Below, in pieces: positions 26,133 through 34,034 of a stretch of 64,000 nucleotides of DNA. The position numbers were made by a program, and so were the translations under genes. Under the pieces are notes generated by a model. The model did no database searches. It was not told the origin of the DNA and worked only from the letters and a program-made list of their open reading frames with translations. Each line of letters begins with the position of its first letter. Positions within the stretch are counted from its first letter, which is position 1. Origin of the DNA: Mucilaginibacter_A sp964251965. GTDB lineage: Bacteria; Bacteroidota; Bacteroidia; Sphingobacteriales; Sphingobacteriaceae. The DNA is taken from the NCBI GenBank assembly GCA_964251965.1, contig CAXULQ010000010.1, positions 1 to 64,000 of the forward strand. Direction: 5' to 3'.

Positions 26133-26867
26133 TTGAAAAAGATCTCATTATTTGTTGCTTTTGTAGTGATAAGTTTGTCGGTTTCTGCCCAAATTGGCTA
26201 CAATTACGATCAGTACAGTTTAGGTGTGGGCATTAGCAGCGCAAAAATACATGGCGATTTGAACAAGGCCTACAGCCAGGCAGCATACAATGTCAATTTA
26301 AATTATCATTACACGCCTTTTGTTACTTTTAGTGCCGAAGCACAGTTTGGCCGGTTAGATAGCGGCAATGCCGATTCGACCAAAACTTATTACGGAGAAC
26401 AGTCCAGTAATAAGTTTACAACGCTGATGTTCCATGCCGATGTGCAGTTAGGCGAGTTTATCAATTATGAAGACGATTACACGGCTATCCCAATCCTTAG
26501 TAAAATTTTAAACGGAGCCAAAAATATTTATATCGGTACAGGCGTAGGCGTAATTTTTAATAACATGACTTATATTAACCGTCAGGATTATCTCGACCCA
26601 AATGTAACTTTAGGTGGTTTGGATAAAAGTAACGAACTGATTATCCCTGTGCGGATTGGTTATGAATACAAAATATATAACGGTTATGACGAACCCCAAA
26701 TTCGTATAAACTTAGGTTATCAGGCCAATTTTTCTACTGGTGACAATATGGACGGTTTCAAATCGGGCAAGTATGGCGATTGGTTTTCTCAAATTACTTT
26801 TGGTGTAAAAATAGGCCTTGGTGGTGTTACTTCTTACCGTAAACCCATCCACGTTGGTATGTTTTAA
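26133..26867 (+). CDS. Outer-membrane beta-barrel protein, tandem copy 1
   Basis: A 244-residue protein starting at TTG. The signal peptide MKKISLFVAFVVISLSVSAQ is clear. The rest alternates polar and aromatic residues and ends in a strand-like segment with KPIHVGMF. Motifs shared with the next gene include QYSLGVGISSAK, YHYTPFVTFSAEAQFG, GEFINYED, YIGTGVGVI and IPVRIGYEYK, so the two are paralogues from duplication. Function is unknown; an outer-membrane or surface barrel of the OmpW/porin-like size range is inferred. Confidence 0.7.
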   Translation: MKKISLFVAFVVISLSVSAQIGYNYDQYSLGVGISSAKIHGDLNKAYSQAAYNVNLNYHYTPFVTFSAEAQFGRLDSGNADSTKTYYGEQSSNKFTTLMFHADVQLGEFINYEDDYTAIPILSKILNGAKNIYIGTGVGVIFNNMTYINRQDYLDPNVTLGGLDKSNELIIPVRIGYEYKIYNGYDEPQIRINLGYQANFSTGDNMDGFKSGKYGDWFSQITFGVKIGLGGVTSYRKPIHVGMF

Positions 26868-26918
26868 CGATTAAGCAAATAATACCTTTATCAAAATTGA
26901 TTTTTCTAAATATATTCC

Positions 26919-27641
26919 TTGAGAAAAAGTATTGTTGTAACCGCCATACTGTTTTTATGCAGTAAAATTTTAATGGCGCAATTAAGTTATAACTACACCG
27001 GTTATAGTATTGGCGCAGGAGGAGGAGCGGCGCTTGCAGATGCAGATATTGCACAACACCTTACAAAAAGTGCCTTCTTCGTTAATTTTAACTATAATTA
27101 CTCGCCTTATACCACCTTTACTGCCGAGTTGCAAGCCGGAAATTTAGCAGGCGGAAACCCTAAAACAGATAAAGATACGCGTGCTTTTGTAAACAGTTAT
27201 AAGGCTGTTTTGCTTTATGCAGATTTACAGTTGGGCGAGTACATCAACTATCAAAACCGTACTTTTTTAAGTGCCATCAAAGATATTTATGTTGGTTCGG
27301 GTTTTGGGGTGATCCAAAACCAAATGTCTTTTGTGCAGCGCGAAAGCCTCAATAATCCAGGATATATTTTTCCTGGCCAGGATGTAAGCACAGAAATTAT
27401 GCTTCCGTTACGAGTGGGTTACGAATTTAAATTTTATAACGATTACCGGGAACCTTATATCCGTTTAAATTTAAATTACCAGGAAAACTGGGTTTATGGC
27501 GAAGGTTTAGACGGTTATAATGATCCGCCGGCAATGTTTAAAAATAATCACGTAGACCGTTATGCGTTGTTCAGTGTCGGTGTTAAATACAGCTTCGGCA
27601 TTCCCATATCTTACAAAAAACCAATACGTGGATTTTATTAA
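26919..27641 (+). CDS. Outer-membrane beta-barrel protein, tandem copy 2
   Basis: A 240-residue paralogue of the preceding gene, also starting at TTG. It has a signal peptide (ending near LMAQ) and matching blocks: YSIGAGGGAALADAD, YNYSPYTTFTAELQAG, GEYINYQN, YVGSGFGVI, LPLRVGYEFK and the KPIRGFY end. Both genes have AAATATATTC just before the TTG start (about 26120 and 26908), so the duplication probably included the expression signals. Divergence is considerable, so it is not recent. Confidence 0.7.
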   Translation: MRKSIVVTAILFLCSKILMAQLSYNYTGYSIGAGGGAALADADIAQHLTKSAFFVNFNYNYSPYTTFTAELQAGNLAGGNPKTDKDTRAFVNSYKAVLLYADLQLGEYINYQNRTFLSAIKDIYVGSGFGVIQNQMSFVQRESLNNPGYIFPGQDVSTEIMLPLRVGYEFKFYNDYREPYIRLNLNYQENWVYGEGLDGYNDPPAMFKNNHVDRYALFSVGVKYSFGIPISYKKPIRGFY

Positions 27642-27647
27642 TGTGAG

Positions 27648-28004
27648 ATGAACATCGAATCGTTACGTGATTATTGTTTGCAGAAACCCGCAACCGAAGA
27701 AACGATGCCTTTTGGAGTCGATACTTTGGTTTATAAAGTTGGCGGAAAGATGTTTTTGTTAGCGAGTTTAAAAGAAGCCAACCGTTTTAATGTAAAATGC
27801 GATCCCGATTTAGCTATAGAATTGCGTGAACGTTACCCTGAAGTACAGCCCGGTTACCATATGAGCAAAGCCAACTGGAACACGGTTTATTTTGATGGAA
27901 GTTTAACCGAAAAGCAATTGTTGGAAATGATCGACAATTCTTATAACCTGATTGTAAAAAGCCTGCCGAAAAAAGTACAGCAGGATTTGCCAAAAAAAGG
28001 TTGA
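27648..28004 (+). CDS. MmcQ/YjbR-family protein
   Basis: A 118-residue protein of the MmcQ/YjbR fold. EETMPFGVDTLVYKVGGKMFLL and PGYHMSKANWNTVYFDGS are the conserved family blocks. Some members bind DNA, but no defined cellular function follows from this. It starts six bases after the second beta-barrel gene. A TAAAAGAAGTAT copy overlaps its stop region at 28005-28016. Confidence 0.88.
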   Translation: MNIESLRDYCLQKPATEETMPFGVDTLVYKVGGKMFLLASLKEANRFNVKCDPDLAIELRERYPEVQPGYHMSKANWNTVYFDGSLTEKQLLEMIDNSYNLIVKSLPKKVQQDLPKKG

Positions 28005-28045
28005 TAAAAGAAGTATCCTACTAATTCTTTTTCTATCTTTTCAAC

Positions 28046-29788
28046 ATGAAATTTTTCCTGCTCCAATTATGTTTTTTGCTGATTGCAACCGCTTCAAAAG
28101 CACAATTAACGCCTTTTGAAAAAGATCCGCAGAAAAACACAACCGCAACTTATGCGCAAATTGTAAATTATTACCAGGCTTTAGACAAGCAATACGATCA
28201 GTTGAAAGTTTATAACATCGGCACAACTGATATTGGCAAACCGCTGCAATTGATCGTGCTTTCAAAAGATAAAATCTTTGATCCGGCTATCATCAAAAAG
28301 CAAAATAAACGGGTAATTTTAATCAACAACGGTATCCATCCCGGCGAACCGGAAGGAATTGATGCCAGTATGATGCTGGTGCGTGACCTCCTGAAAAAGA
28401 ACGCTTTACCTGCCAATGTTGTGGTTTGTTTGATTGCTGTTTACAATATTGATGGTTGTTTAAACCGAGGAATTTCGCGTATCAACCAAAACGGACCAGC
28501 AGCTTACGGTTTCCGCGGGAATTACAGAAACCTGGATTTGAACCGCGATTTCATCAAAGCTGATTCTAAAAGCGCTTTGGCTTTTATGCAGATCTTAAAT
28601 ACCTGGAAACCCGATGTTTTTCTGGATAACCACACCAGCGACGGCGCGGATTACCAGTACGTGATGACGCTGATCGAAACGCAGCACAACAAGCAAAATC
28701 CCATTATTGCCGATTACACCAGCAAAGCCTTAACGCCCGAACTGTTTTTACGCATGAAAAAAAGCGGTTTCGAGATGACGCCTTACGTAGAACCGGAAGG
28801 CGCAACGCCGGACTCCGGAATTGTAGCTTTTTTCGAAACGCCCCGTTATTCTTCCGGTTTTACAGCGCAGCGCAATATCATCAGTTACATCACCGAAACG
28901 CACATGCTCAAAACTTTTGCGCCGCGCGTAATTTCTACTTATGATTTTATGCAGCATTTGATCGATTTGGTGCAGCGCGATGCTTCTTTTATCGGCAAAA
29001 TAAAGTTGCAGGCTGATAATCAAACCAAAACCCAGAAAAGTTTTGCTTTGGATTGGGAATTGGATAAAACTAATTACGACACTATCAATTTTAAAGGTTT
29101 TACCGCCGGTTACAAACCAAGCGAAGTGAGCGGTTTGCCGCGTTTATATTATGACCGAAGTAAACCTTTCACCAAAAATATTCGCTATTACAATACGTAC
29201 AAAGCCACTGTTTTTGCAGATAAACCGCTGATTTACATCATTCCGCAAGCCTGGGAAAAAGTTATTGATTTGATGGAAAGGAACGGCGTAAAAACCCATC
29301 GCCTCAAAGCAGATACAACTTTAAAAGTTCAAACCTATTCAATCACAGATTATAAAACGCCAGCTCGTCCGTTTGAAGGCCATTATTTGCACAGCAACGT
29401 AAAAGTATCGGTAAAAGAAGCATCCGTAAAATTTTATCAGGGCGATGTGGTGGTTTATACCGATCAATCCTTAAACCATTACATTGTAGAAACTTTAGAA
29501 CCGCAAGGCGTGGATTCTTTTTTTGCCTGGAACTTTTTTGATTCCATACTCGGCCAAAAAGAACTTTTTTCGGATTATGTGTTTGAAGATGTTGCCGCTG
29601 GCCTGTTAAAAAAAGACCCAAAACTGCAGCAGCAATTAGAAGCAGAAAAAGCCAAAAACCCGGATTTGGCCAAAAGTGCAGCCGCGCAGCTTAACTTTGT
29701 TTACAAAAATTCCGCTTACTTTGAGCCAACTTTTTTGCGTTACCCAGTTGGCCGGATCATTGCTCCCGTCAAACTAAATTTAAATTAA
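28046..29788 (+). CDS. Secreted M14-family zinc carboxypeptidase
   Basis: A 580-residue protein with a signal peptide ending at SKAQ. The M14 zinc site is seen in NNGIHPGEPEGIDA (His and Glu) and LDNHTSDGADYQYV (second His), and TETHML carries the catalytic Glu. NLDLNRDFIKAD matches the NxNRDF motif of bacterial M14 proteins. A C-terminal extension after about residue 340 has no assigned role. It probably trims peptides or peptidoglycan-type substrates in the periplasm. The rhomboid gene follows after a single base. Repeat copies are translated as DASFI and VKEAS. Confidence 0.9.
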   Translation: MKFFLLQLCFLLIATASKAQLTPFEKDPQKNTTATYAQIVNYYQALDKQYDQLKVYNIGTTDIGKPLQLIVLSKDKIFDPAIIKKQNKRVILINNGIHPGEPEGIDASMMLVRDLLKKNALPANVVVCLIAVYNIDGCLNRGISRINQNGPAAYGFRGNYRNLDLNRDFIKADSKSALAFMQILNTWKPDVFLDNHTSDGADYQYVMTLIETQHNKQNPIIADYTSKALTPELFLRMKKSGFEMTPYVEPEGATPDSGIVAFFETPRYSSGFTAQRNIISYITETHMLKTFAPRVISTYDFMQHLIDLVQRDASFIGKIKLQADNQTKTQKSFALDWELDKTNYDTINFKGFTAGYKPSEVSGLPRLYYDRSKPFTKNIRYYNTYKATVFADKPLIYIIPQAWEKVIDLMERNGVKTHRLKADTTLKVQTYSITDYKTPARPFEGHYLHSNVKVSVKEASVKFYQGDVVVYTDQSLNHYIVETLEPQGVDSFFAWNFFDSILGQKELFSDYVFEDVAAGLLKKDPKLQQQLEAEKAKNPDLAKSAAAQLNFVYKNSAYFEPTFLRYPVGRIIAPVKLNLN

Positions 29789-29789
29789 C

Positions 29790-30401
29790 ATGCTCGAATA
29801 CTTTTTAGTAACACCTGTAGCTTCTGCTATTTTCGTGATTACCATTTTAACCAGTTTGCTGGCTTTTTCAAATCCCGAGGTTTACGAAAGGCTGATTTTA
29901 AGTCCGCACCAGGTTTACCGTAGGCAAAAAGTTTACACGCTTTTAACCAGTGGTTTAATCCATAAAGACTGGATGCATTTGTTCTTCAATATGCTTTCCT
30001 ATTACTTTTTCGCTTTTAGATTAGAGGGAATTATCGGTCATTGGCAATTTGCCGTTTTGTATCTGGTAAGTTTGGTTTTAAGTGATTTGCCAACCGTAAT
30101 GAAACATCGGGAAGATTTTTGGTACAGAACTTTAGGTGCTTCAGGCGCGGTTTCGGCTGTGGTTTTCAGCTTTATTATGTTCGATCCGATGACGAAAATG
30201 ATAATCCTGCCGCTGCCAATTCCGATTCCGGCAATTTTGTTTGGTGTTTTATATTTGGTGTATTGCGTTTATGCCGGTCGCCAGCAAGCCGATACGATCA
30301 ACCACGATGCGCATTTTTATGGTGCGCTAAACGGGATTATCATCACCATAATTTTGTATCCGTCTGTAGTGCCGTACTTTTTTGGGAAGCTGGGTTTGTG
30401 A
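29790..30401 (+). CDS. Rhomboid-family intramembrane serine protease
   Basis: A 203-residue protein with six predicted membrane helices. GLIHKDWMHLFFNM is the His-rich helix-2 motif, LGASGAVSAVV holds the nucleophilic Ser of GASG, and HDAHFYGALNG carries the catalytic His. It would cleave single-pass membrane proteins within the lipid bilayer. It directly follows the M14 gene, which suggests co-transcription; a functional link is not known. Confidence 0.93.
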   Translation: MLEYFLVTPVASAIFVITILTSLLAFSNPEVYERLILSPHQVYRRQKVYTLLTSGLIHKDWMHLFFNMLSYYFFAFRLEGIIGHWQFAVLYLVSLVLSDLPTVMKHREDFWYRTLGASGAVSAVVFSFIMFDPMTKMIILPLPIPIPAILFGVLYLVYCVYAGRQQADTINHDAHFYGALNGIIITIILYPSVVPYFFGKLGL

Positions 30402-30442
30402 TAAGAAATAATTAAATTTATACAACCAATACTTCTAATTTA

Positions 30443-30928
30443 ATGTACACTAATAAGCTAATACAAGAATTAATAAGTTGTCCTAAAATTGTTGTAGATG
30501 CTCCGAAGGAAATGAAAGAAGGAAGGTCTGGTTTTTTAAAGAAAAACTTTGCATTTAAATCTATTGATGGTATTTACAACTTCAATGGTTTTATTACTCA
30601 AAACTTAACCTTTACAGAAAACTTTTCGATAGGTCTTACTTTCAATTTAAAAGAAGACAAAGGAAAAATAACTTTGTTAAGATGTAATGGTCCACATGGA
30701 ATGACTAAAGAATTGCATCATGCAGTATGTCATATTCATACAGCTATTGCAGAAGATATAAATGAAGGGATTAAAGTAGAGAGAAGTATTGAGCAAACTA
30801 ATGAATATTCTACTTTAGAAGATGCAATTCAGTTTTTTGTAAAACATATTAGTGTTGTTCCAACGGATAGACAAAAGTTTTTTCCTCCTCCGGCTGGTCA
30901 AACAGACTTATTTAATGATGAGCATTAA
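30443..30928 (+). CDS. DUF6978-like protein, first gene of an AT-rich two-gene module
   Basis: A 161-residue soluble protein. RCNGPHG and AVCHIHTAI are Cys/His-bearing blocks that I associate with DUF6978-type proteins; the assignment is from memory. The DNA is much more AT-rich than its neighbours. Its stop codon overlaps the start of the next gene (TAATG), so translation is coupled. Such pairs recur as small accessory cassettes, sometimes near mobile or defence genes, but no biochemical role is established to my knowledge. Confidence 0.6.
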   Translation: MYTNKLIQELISCPKIVVDAPKEMKEGRSGFLKKNFAFKSIDGIYNFNGFITQNLTFTENFSIGLTFNLKEDKGKITLLRCNGPHGMTKELHHAVCHIHTAIAEDINEGIKVERSIEQTNEYSTLEDAIQFFVKHISVVPTDRQKFFPPPAGQTDLFNDEH

Positions 30929-31683
30929 TGGAAAATATATTAAAACGAATAGAGCACGAATTTAATAATCGTGTCTCTGTCAAACAAAAAAGGCCGGGTA
31001 TATTTCAATTACATCTTCCTCTTTATCATGAAGATGGTGATATGATTGATCTTTTCATTACTTCAAAAGGAAATGAGCAATATTCATTGTGTGATTACGG
31101 AATGACGCTTCAGCGATTAGCGTATTCTTATGATATTGATACAGAAAATAAAGAAGCAATTCTTCAAAAAATAATTCTAGAAAACGGATTGTATGAAGAA
31201 GATGGTAATATATGTTTAAAAACAAAACCAGATACGGTACATACAGACATAATGCATATAACTCAGGCTTATGCAAAAATTGGTAGTATGCGATATTTCA
31301 AAAGAGAAGTAATAGAAAATCTTTTTTATGAAATTTTAGATGAATTTATAACAGTAGAGCTTCAAGAATTTAATCCTAAAACCAAGGTGTTTCCAATTCC
31401 TGATCGAGATGATTTAGAAGCTGATTATTCTTTTTCTCCTAACGGACATCCAATATATTTATTTGGTGTTAAAGATGTTGCCAGGGCAAGGCTTGCTACA
31501 ATTAGTTGTTTAGAATATCAAAAAGCTAATCTAAACTTTAGAGGATGGGTTGTTAATGAGAACTTTGAGGCCCTTCCTAAAAAAGATAGAACTAGGCTTA
31601 CAAATACTTGTGACAAACAATTTACATCTTTAGACGAATTCAAAGCTTCTGCAAAAATATTTTTAGAAAGAGAGAAGCATTAA
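30928..31683 (+). CDS. DUF1828/DUF1829 domain protein, second gene of the module
   Basis: A 251-residue protein. The N-terminal part has DUF1828 character (FQLHLPLYHEDGDMIDLFI, LCDYGMTLQRLAY), and the C-terminal part after about residue 110 resembles DUF1829 (LFGVKDVARARLATISCLEY). It is coupled to the preceding gene by TAATG. Base composition is low in G+C (15 of 60 in 31141-31200). The module contains none of the dispersed 12-mers, consistent with recent arrival. Function is unknown. Confidence 0.65.
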   Translation: MENILKRIEHEFNNRVSVKQKRPGIFQLHLPLYHEDGDMIDLFITSKGNEQYSLCDYGMTLQRLAYSYDIDTENKEAILQKIILENGLYEEDGNICLKTKPDTVHTDIMHITQAYAKIGSMRYFKREVIENLFYEILDEFITVELQEFNPKTKVFPIPDRDDLEADYSFSPNGHPIYLFGVKDVARARLATISCLEYQKANLNFRGWVVNENFEALPKKDRTRLTNTCDKQFTSLDEFKASAKIFLEREKH

Positions 31684-31696
31684 CAATTATAAATTC

Positions 31697-32686
31697 CTAT
31701 CCCGGCAATTCGATCTCTTCTGCCCGAATAAACCTGCTGTTTTTATCAACCAAAAAACTCATTGGCTGCTCCGGGTTTTTGATGATTTCCAGCAACAAAA
31801 ATCCCCAGGGTTTCCAGAAATTTTCTAAAACCTGACCGTAAACTTTGGGTTTCCATTCGTCAAAAAGCGGTTTCGTACTTATTCCTTTCAAGGCCATCGC
31901 TTCAATATAAATTTTATCGTTAACTGGCAAAATATGGTATTCGGGCAAACGGTTAAACAGGTAAGCGGAGTAAAAAATCCTTCCGGAGAATTCTTCAAAT
32001 TGGATTGGATGCAAAGTTTGTCCTTGTATTTTCTCCAAAATTTCCTGGTGATAAACCGTGTTCGCGCCGTTATCCTGCAAACAAAAAATAAAACCGAAAT
32101 CTTTTAAACGCAGCGAAAACGTAAGCGAATTGATCTCATCACGATAATTAAATTCTTCCGTTTCCGAATTCATTTTAAACAGAAAAAAGCTAAACGGTTT
32201 AAAATCCTCAAAAACTATCGGTAAAAACAGCATCTGCAACATCAAATGCAGCTGGCTAAATTTATGCATCAGCGATTGCGAAATATTTAAACCTTGTCCT
32301 TCTGCATATTGCTGGCGGATGGCGGATTGCAGCTCGTTAAAAATAATGCCATACATAATTTTGCCCGACCAGATGAACAGTTTCCATTCGTCCAACGCTT
32401 TTACCGCTTCAAAACCTTGCTCAAAGGCAGCTTTAATTTCTGCTTCCAGCGGTTCAAAATAAACTTCGTTTACTTCGGCAGAGCAAGGCAATTTCAGGTC
32501 TTTATACGTTGGGAAATTTTCGTCCAGCATTTTAAACGGCTGGTCGTACAAATTATATTTTGACAGCAGCCAGGCCGGGAAAACTTGTATTTTTTCTTCT
32601 TCGGATTGTAAAGGTTTTCCGCTGAGGAAGCATGTTTTATTGCCAAAATTAAACTTTTCGAAAGGCTTATAAATTTCCGGTTGCAT
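31697..32686 (-). CDS. Hypothetical protein with N-terminal Cys pair
   Basis: A 329-residue soluble protein. Near the N-terminus CFLSGKPL and, about 45 residues later, LPCSAEVNE are spaced like the metal-binding part of an HNH-type zinc finger, but the His-Asn-His core is not apparent. The rest is rich in aromatic residues and shows no recognised motif. It converges with the AT-rich module (13 bases between stops) and diverges from the dipeptide epimerase gene. A repeat copy is translated at 32222-32233. Confidence 0.6.
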   Translation of the reverse strand: MQPEIYKPFEKFNFGNKTCFLSGKPLQSEEEKIQVFPAWLLSKYNLYDQPFKMLDENFPTYKDLKLPCSAEVNEVYFEPLEAEIKAAFEQGFEAVKALDEWKLFIWSGKIMYGIIFNELQSAIRQQYAEGQGLNISQSLMHKFSQLHLMLQMLFLPIVFEDFKPFSFFLFKMNSETEEFNYRDEINSLTFSLRLKDFGFIFCLQDNGANTVYHQEILEKIQGQTLHPIQFEEFSGRIFYSAYLFNRLPEYHILPVNDKIYIEAMALKGISTKPLFDEWKPKVYGQVLENFWKPWGFLLLEIIKNPEQPMSFLVDKNSRFIRAEEIELPG

Positions 32687-32742
32687 ATCACCAAAGATAG
32701 AAATGATTTTAGCTGAGATTTTTTAGCTTTAGGCGATTTAAC

Positions 32743-33771
32743 ATGAAACTGACTTACCAAACTTACCAGCTTGAACTGAAATATCCGTTCACCATCGCCA
32801 GATTTTCGCGCACGGCAACACCTTTGATTTTGTTAAAATTAGAATACGAAGGTTTTACCGGTTACGGAGAAGCTTCGATGGTGCCGTACATGGGCGAAAA
32901 CTTAGAAACGGCAAAGCTTTTTTTGGAGAAAGTTGACCTGAGCTTCTTTTATCACCCTTTTTTGATGGAAGAAGTGATGGCTTATTTAGACAGCCTTGCG
33001 CCCGGAAACCCAAACATCAAAGCTGCGATCGATATTGCTTTTCATGATCTGATTGGGAAGATTGAACAGAAACCGTGTTACCAAATGTTTAATGCTGATC
33101 CGAATTTGATGCCGGTTACCAGTTTTACGTTAGGCATTGATTCTCCTGAAATGATGATCAAAAAAGCGCAGGAAGCAGCCGGTTTTAAAGTGATCAAAAT
33201 TAAGTTGGGAAAAGACAATGATGAAGAAATTATACGCGCCATCCGTTCGGTTACCGATGTCCCACTTTATGTTGATGCCAATCAGGGCTGGACGGATCGG
33301 CAGCAATCACTCGATAAAATTTACTGGCTGCACGAACAAGGCGTAGAATTAATTGAGCAGCCGATGGATAAAAATGATGTGGAAGGAAATGCCTGGTTAA
33401 CGGAAAATAGCCCGGTTGCAATAATTGGCGATGAAGCTGTGCAGCGTTTTGCCGATGTAGCAAAAGCGCAAGGCGTTTACCACGGTATCAATGTAAAACT
33501 GATGAAATCCGCCGGCATGTACGAAGGCCACCGCATGATTTTAAAAGCTAAAAAATTGGGTTTGAAAGTTTTAATTGGTTGCATGAGCGAAACCGGTTGT
33601 GCCACCTTGGCCGCTGCTGCTTTGGCTCCGCTTTGCGATTGGGCTGATTTGGACGGACCGTTCCTCACTAAAAACAATCCTTACCAAAACCCGGAATTTG
33701 TTGATGGAAAGTATGTGCTAAAAGAAGCATTCGGTTTGGGATTGCGGTCGGTGGATGGTTTGCTGTTGTAG
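32743..33771 (+). CDS. Dipeptide (L-Ala-D/L-Glu) epimerase, enolase superfamily
   Basis: A 342-residue enolase-superfamily protein of the muconate-lactonizing subgroup. Active-site features are KVIKIKLGK (Lys-x-Lys), DANQGW, ELIEQPM and GDEAV for the metal ligands, and NVKLMKSAG with the opposite Lys. The C-terminal CMSETG is typical of dipeptide epimerases. It probably recycles murein-derived L-Ala-D-Glu. The M20-type and M14 peptidases nearby would suit peptide recycling, but there is no operon. The stop codon lies in the palindrome that follows. Confidence 0.88.
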   Translation: MKLTYQTYQLELKYPFTIARFSRTATPLILLKLEYEGFTGYGEASMVPYMGENLETAKLFLEKVDLSFFYHPFLMEEVMAYLDSLAPGNPNIKAAIDIAFHDLIGKIEQKPCYQMFNADPNLMPVTSFTLGIDSPEMMIKKAQEAAGFKVIKIKLGKDNDEEIIRAIRSVTDVPLYVDANQGWTDRQQSLDKIYWLHEQGVELIEQPMDKNDVEGNAWLTENSPVAIIGDEAVQRFADVAKAQGVYHGINVKLMKSAGMYEGHRMILKAKKLGLKVLIGCMSETGCATLAAAALAPLCDWADLDGPFLTKNNPYQNPEFVDGKYVLKEAFGLGLRSVDGLLL

Positions 33772-33795
33772 GGGCGATTTATGAATCGCCCCTAC
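33768..33795. repeat. Hairpin GTAGGGGCGATT-TATG-AATCGCCCCTAC
   Basis: A perfect 12-pair inverted repeat with a 4-base loop overlaps the epimerase stop codon. There is no T-run after it. Similar GGGGCGATT-type palindromes occur as small mobile repeats in many bacteria, so it may be an inserted repeat that also ends transcripts. Confidence 0.6.
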
Positions 33796-34034
33796 CTAAT
33801 TGCATCTGCAAAATACAGAGAAATCTCAATTGAGATAGTATTTCTTTTGTCCGTTCTTTTTGCTTGAACAAAAAGAACCAACGAATTCAAGAATGCCGTA
33901 TCGCCTCCGGGCGGCATTCGACCCTGCGCGCCTGGGTGGCTACCGTTCTGGTTGTCGTTCTATCTTAGAAATATAGCGAACAAAAAAAGCAGAACCAATT
34001 TGACACTGCTCATTTTTAGGTGGTAAAAGAAGTA
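33796..34034. repeat. Noncoding repeat-like segment with hairpin at 33853-33878
   Basis: The segment contains GTTCTTTTTG (33853-33862) and CAAAAAGAAC (33869-33878), a 10-pair stem, followed by a GC-rich stretch (33898-33950) unlike the surroundings. No open frame is convincing. The pattern is like noncoding repetitive elements seen between genes in Sphingobacteria. A TAAAAGAAGTAT copy (34024-34035) ends it. Confidence 0.45.

Noticed and set aside
32743..33771. Enolase-superfamily gene as the missing L-fuconate dehydratase
   Set aside because: The KIK and opposite-Lys pattern with CMSETG fits dipeptide epimerases; fuconate dehydratase is longer and has a different His-containing active site.
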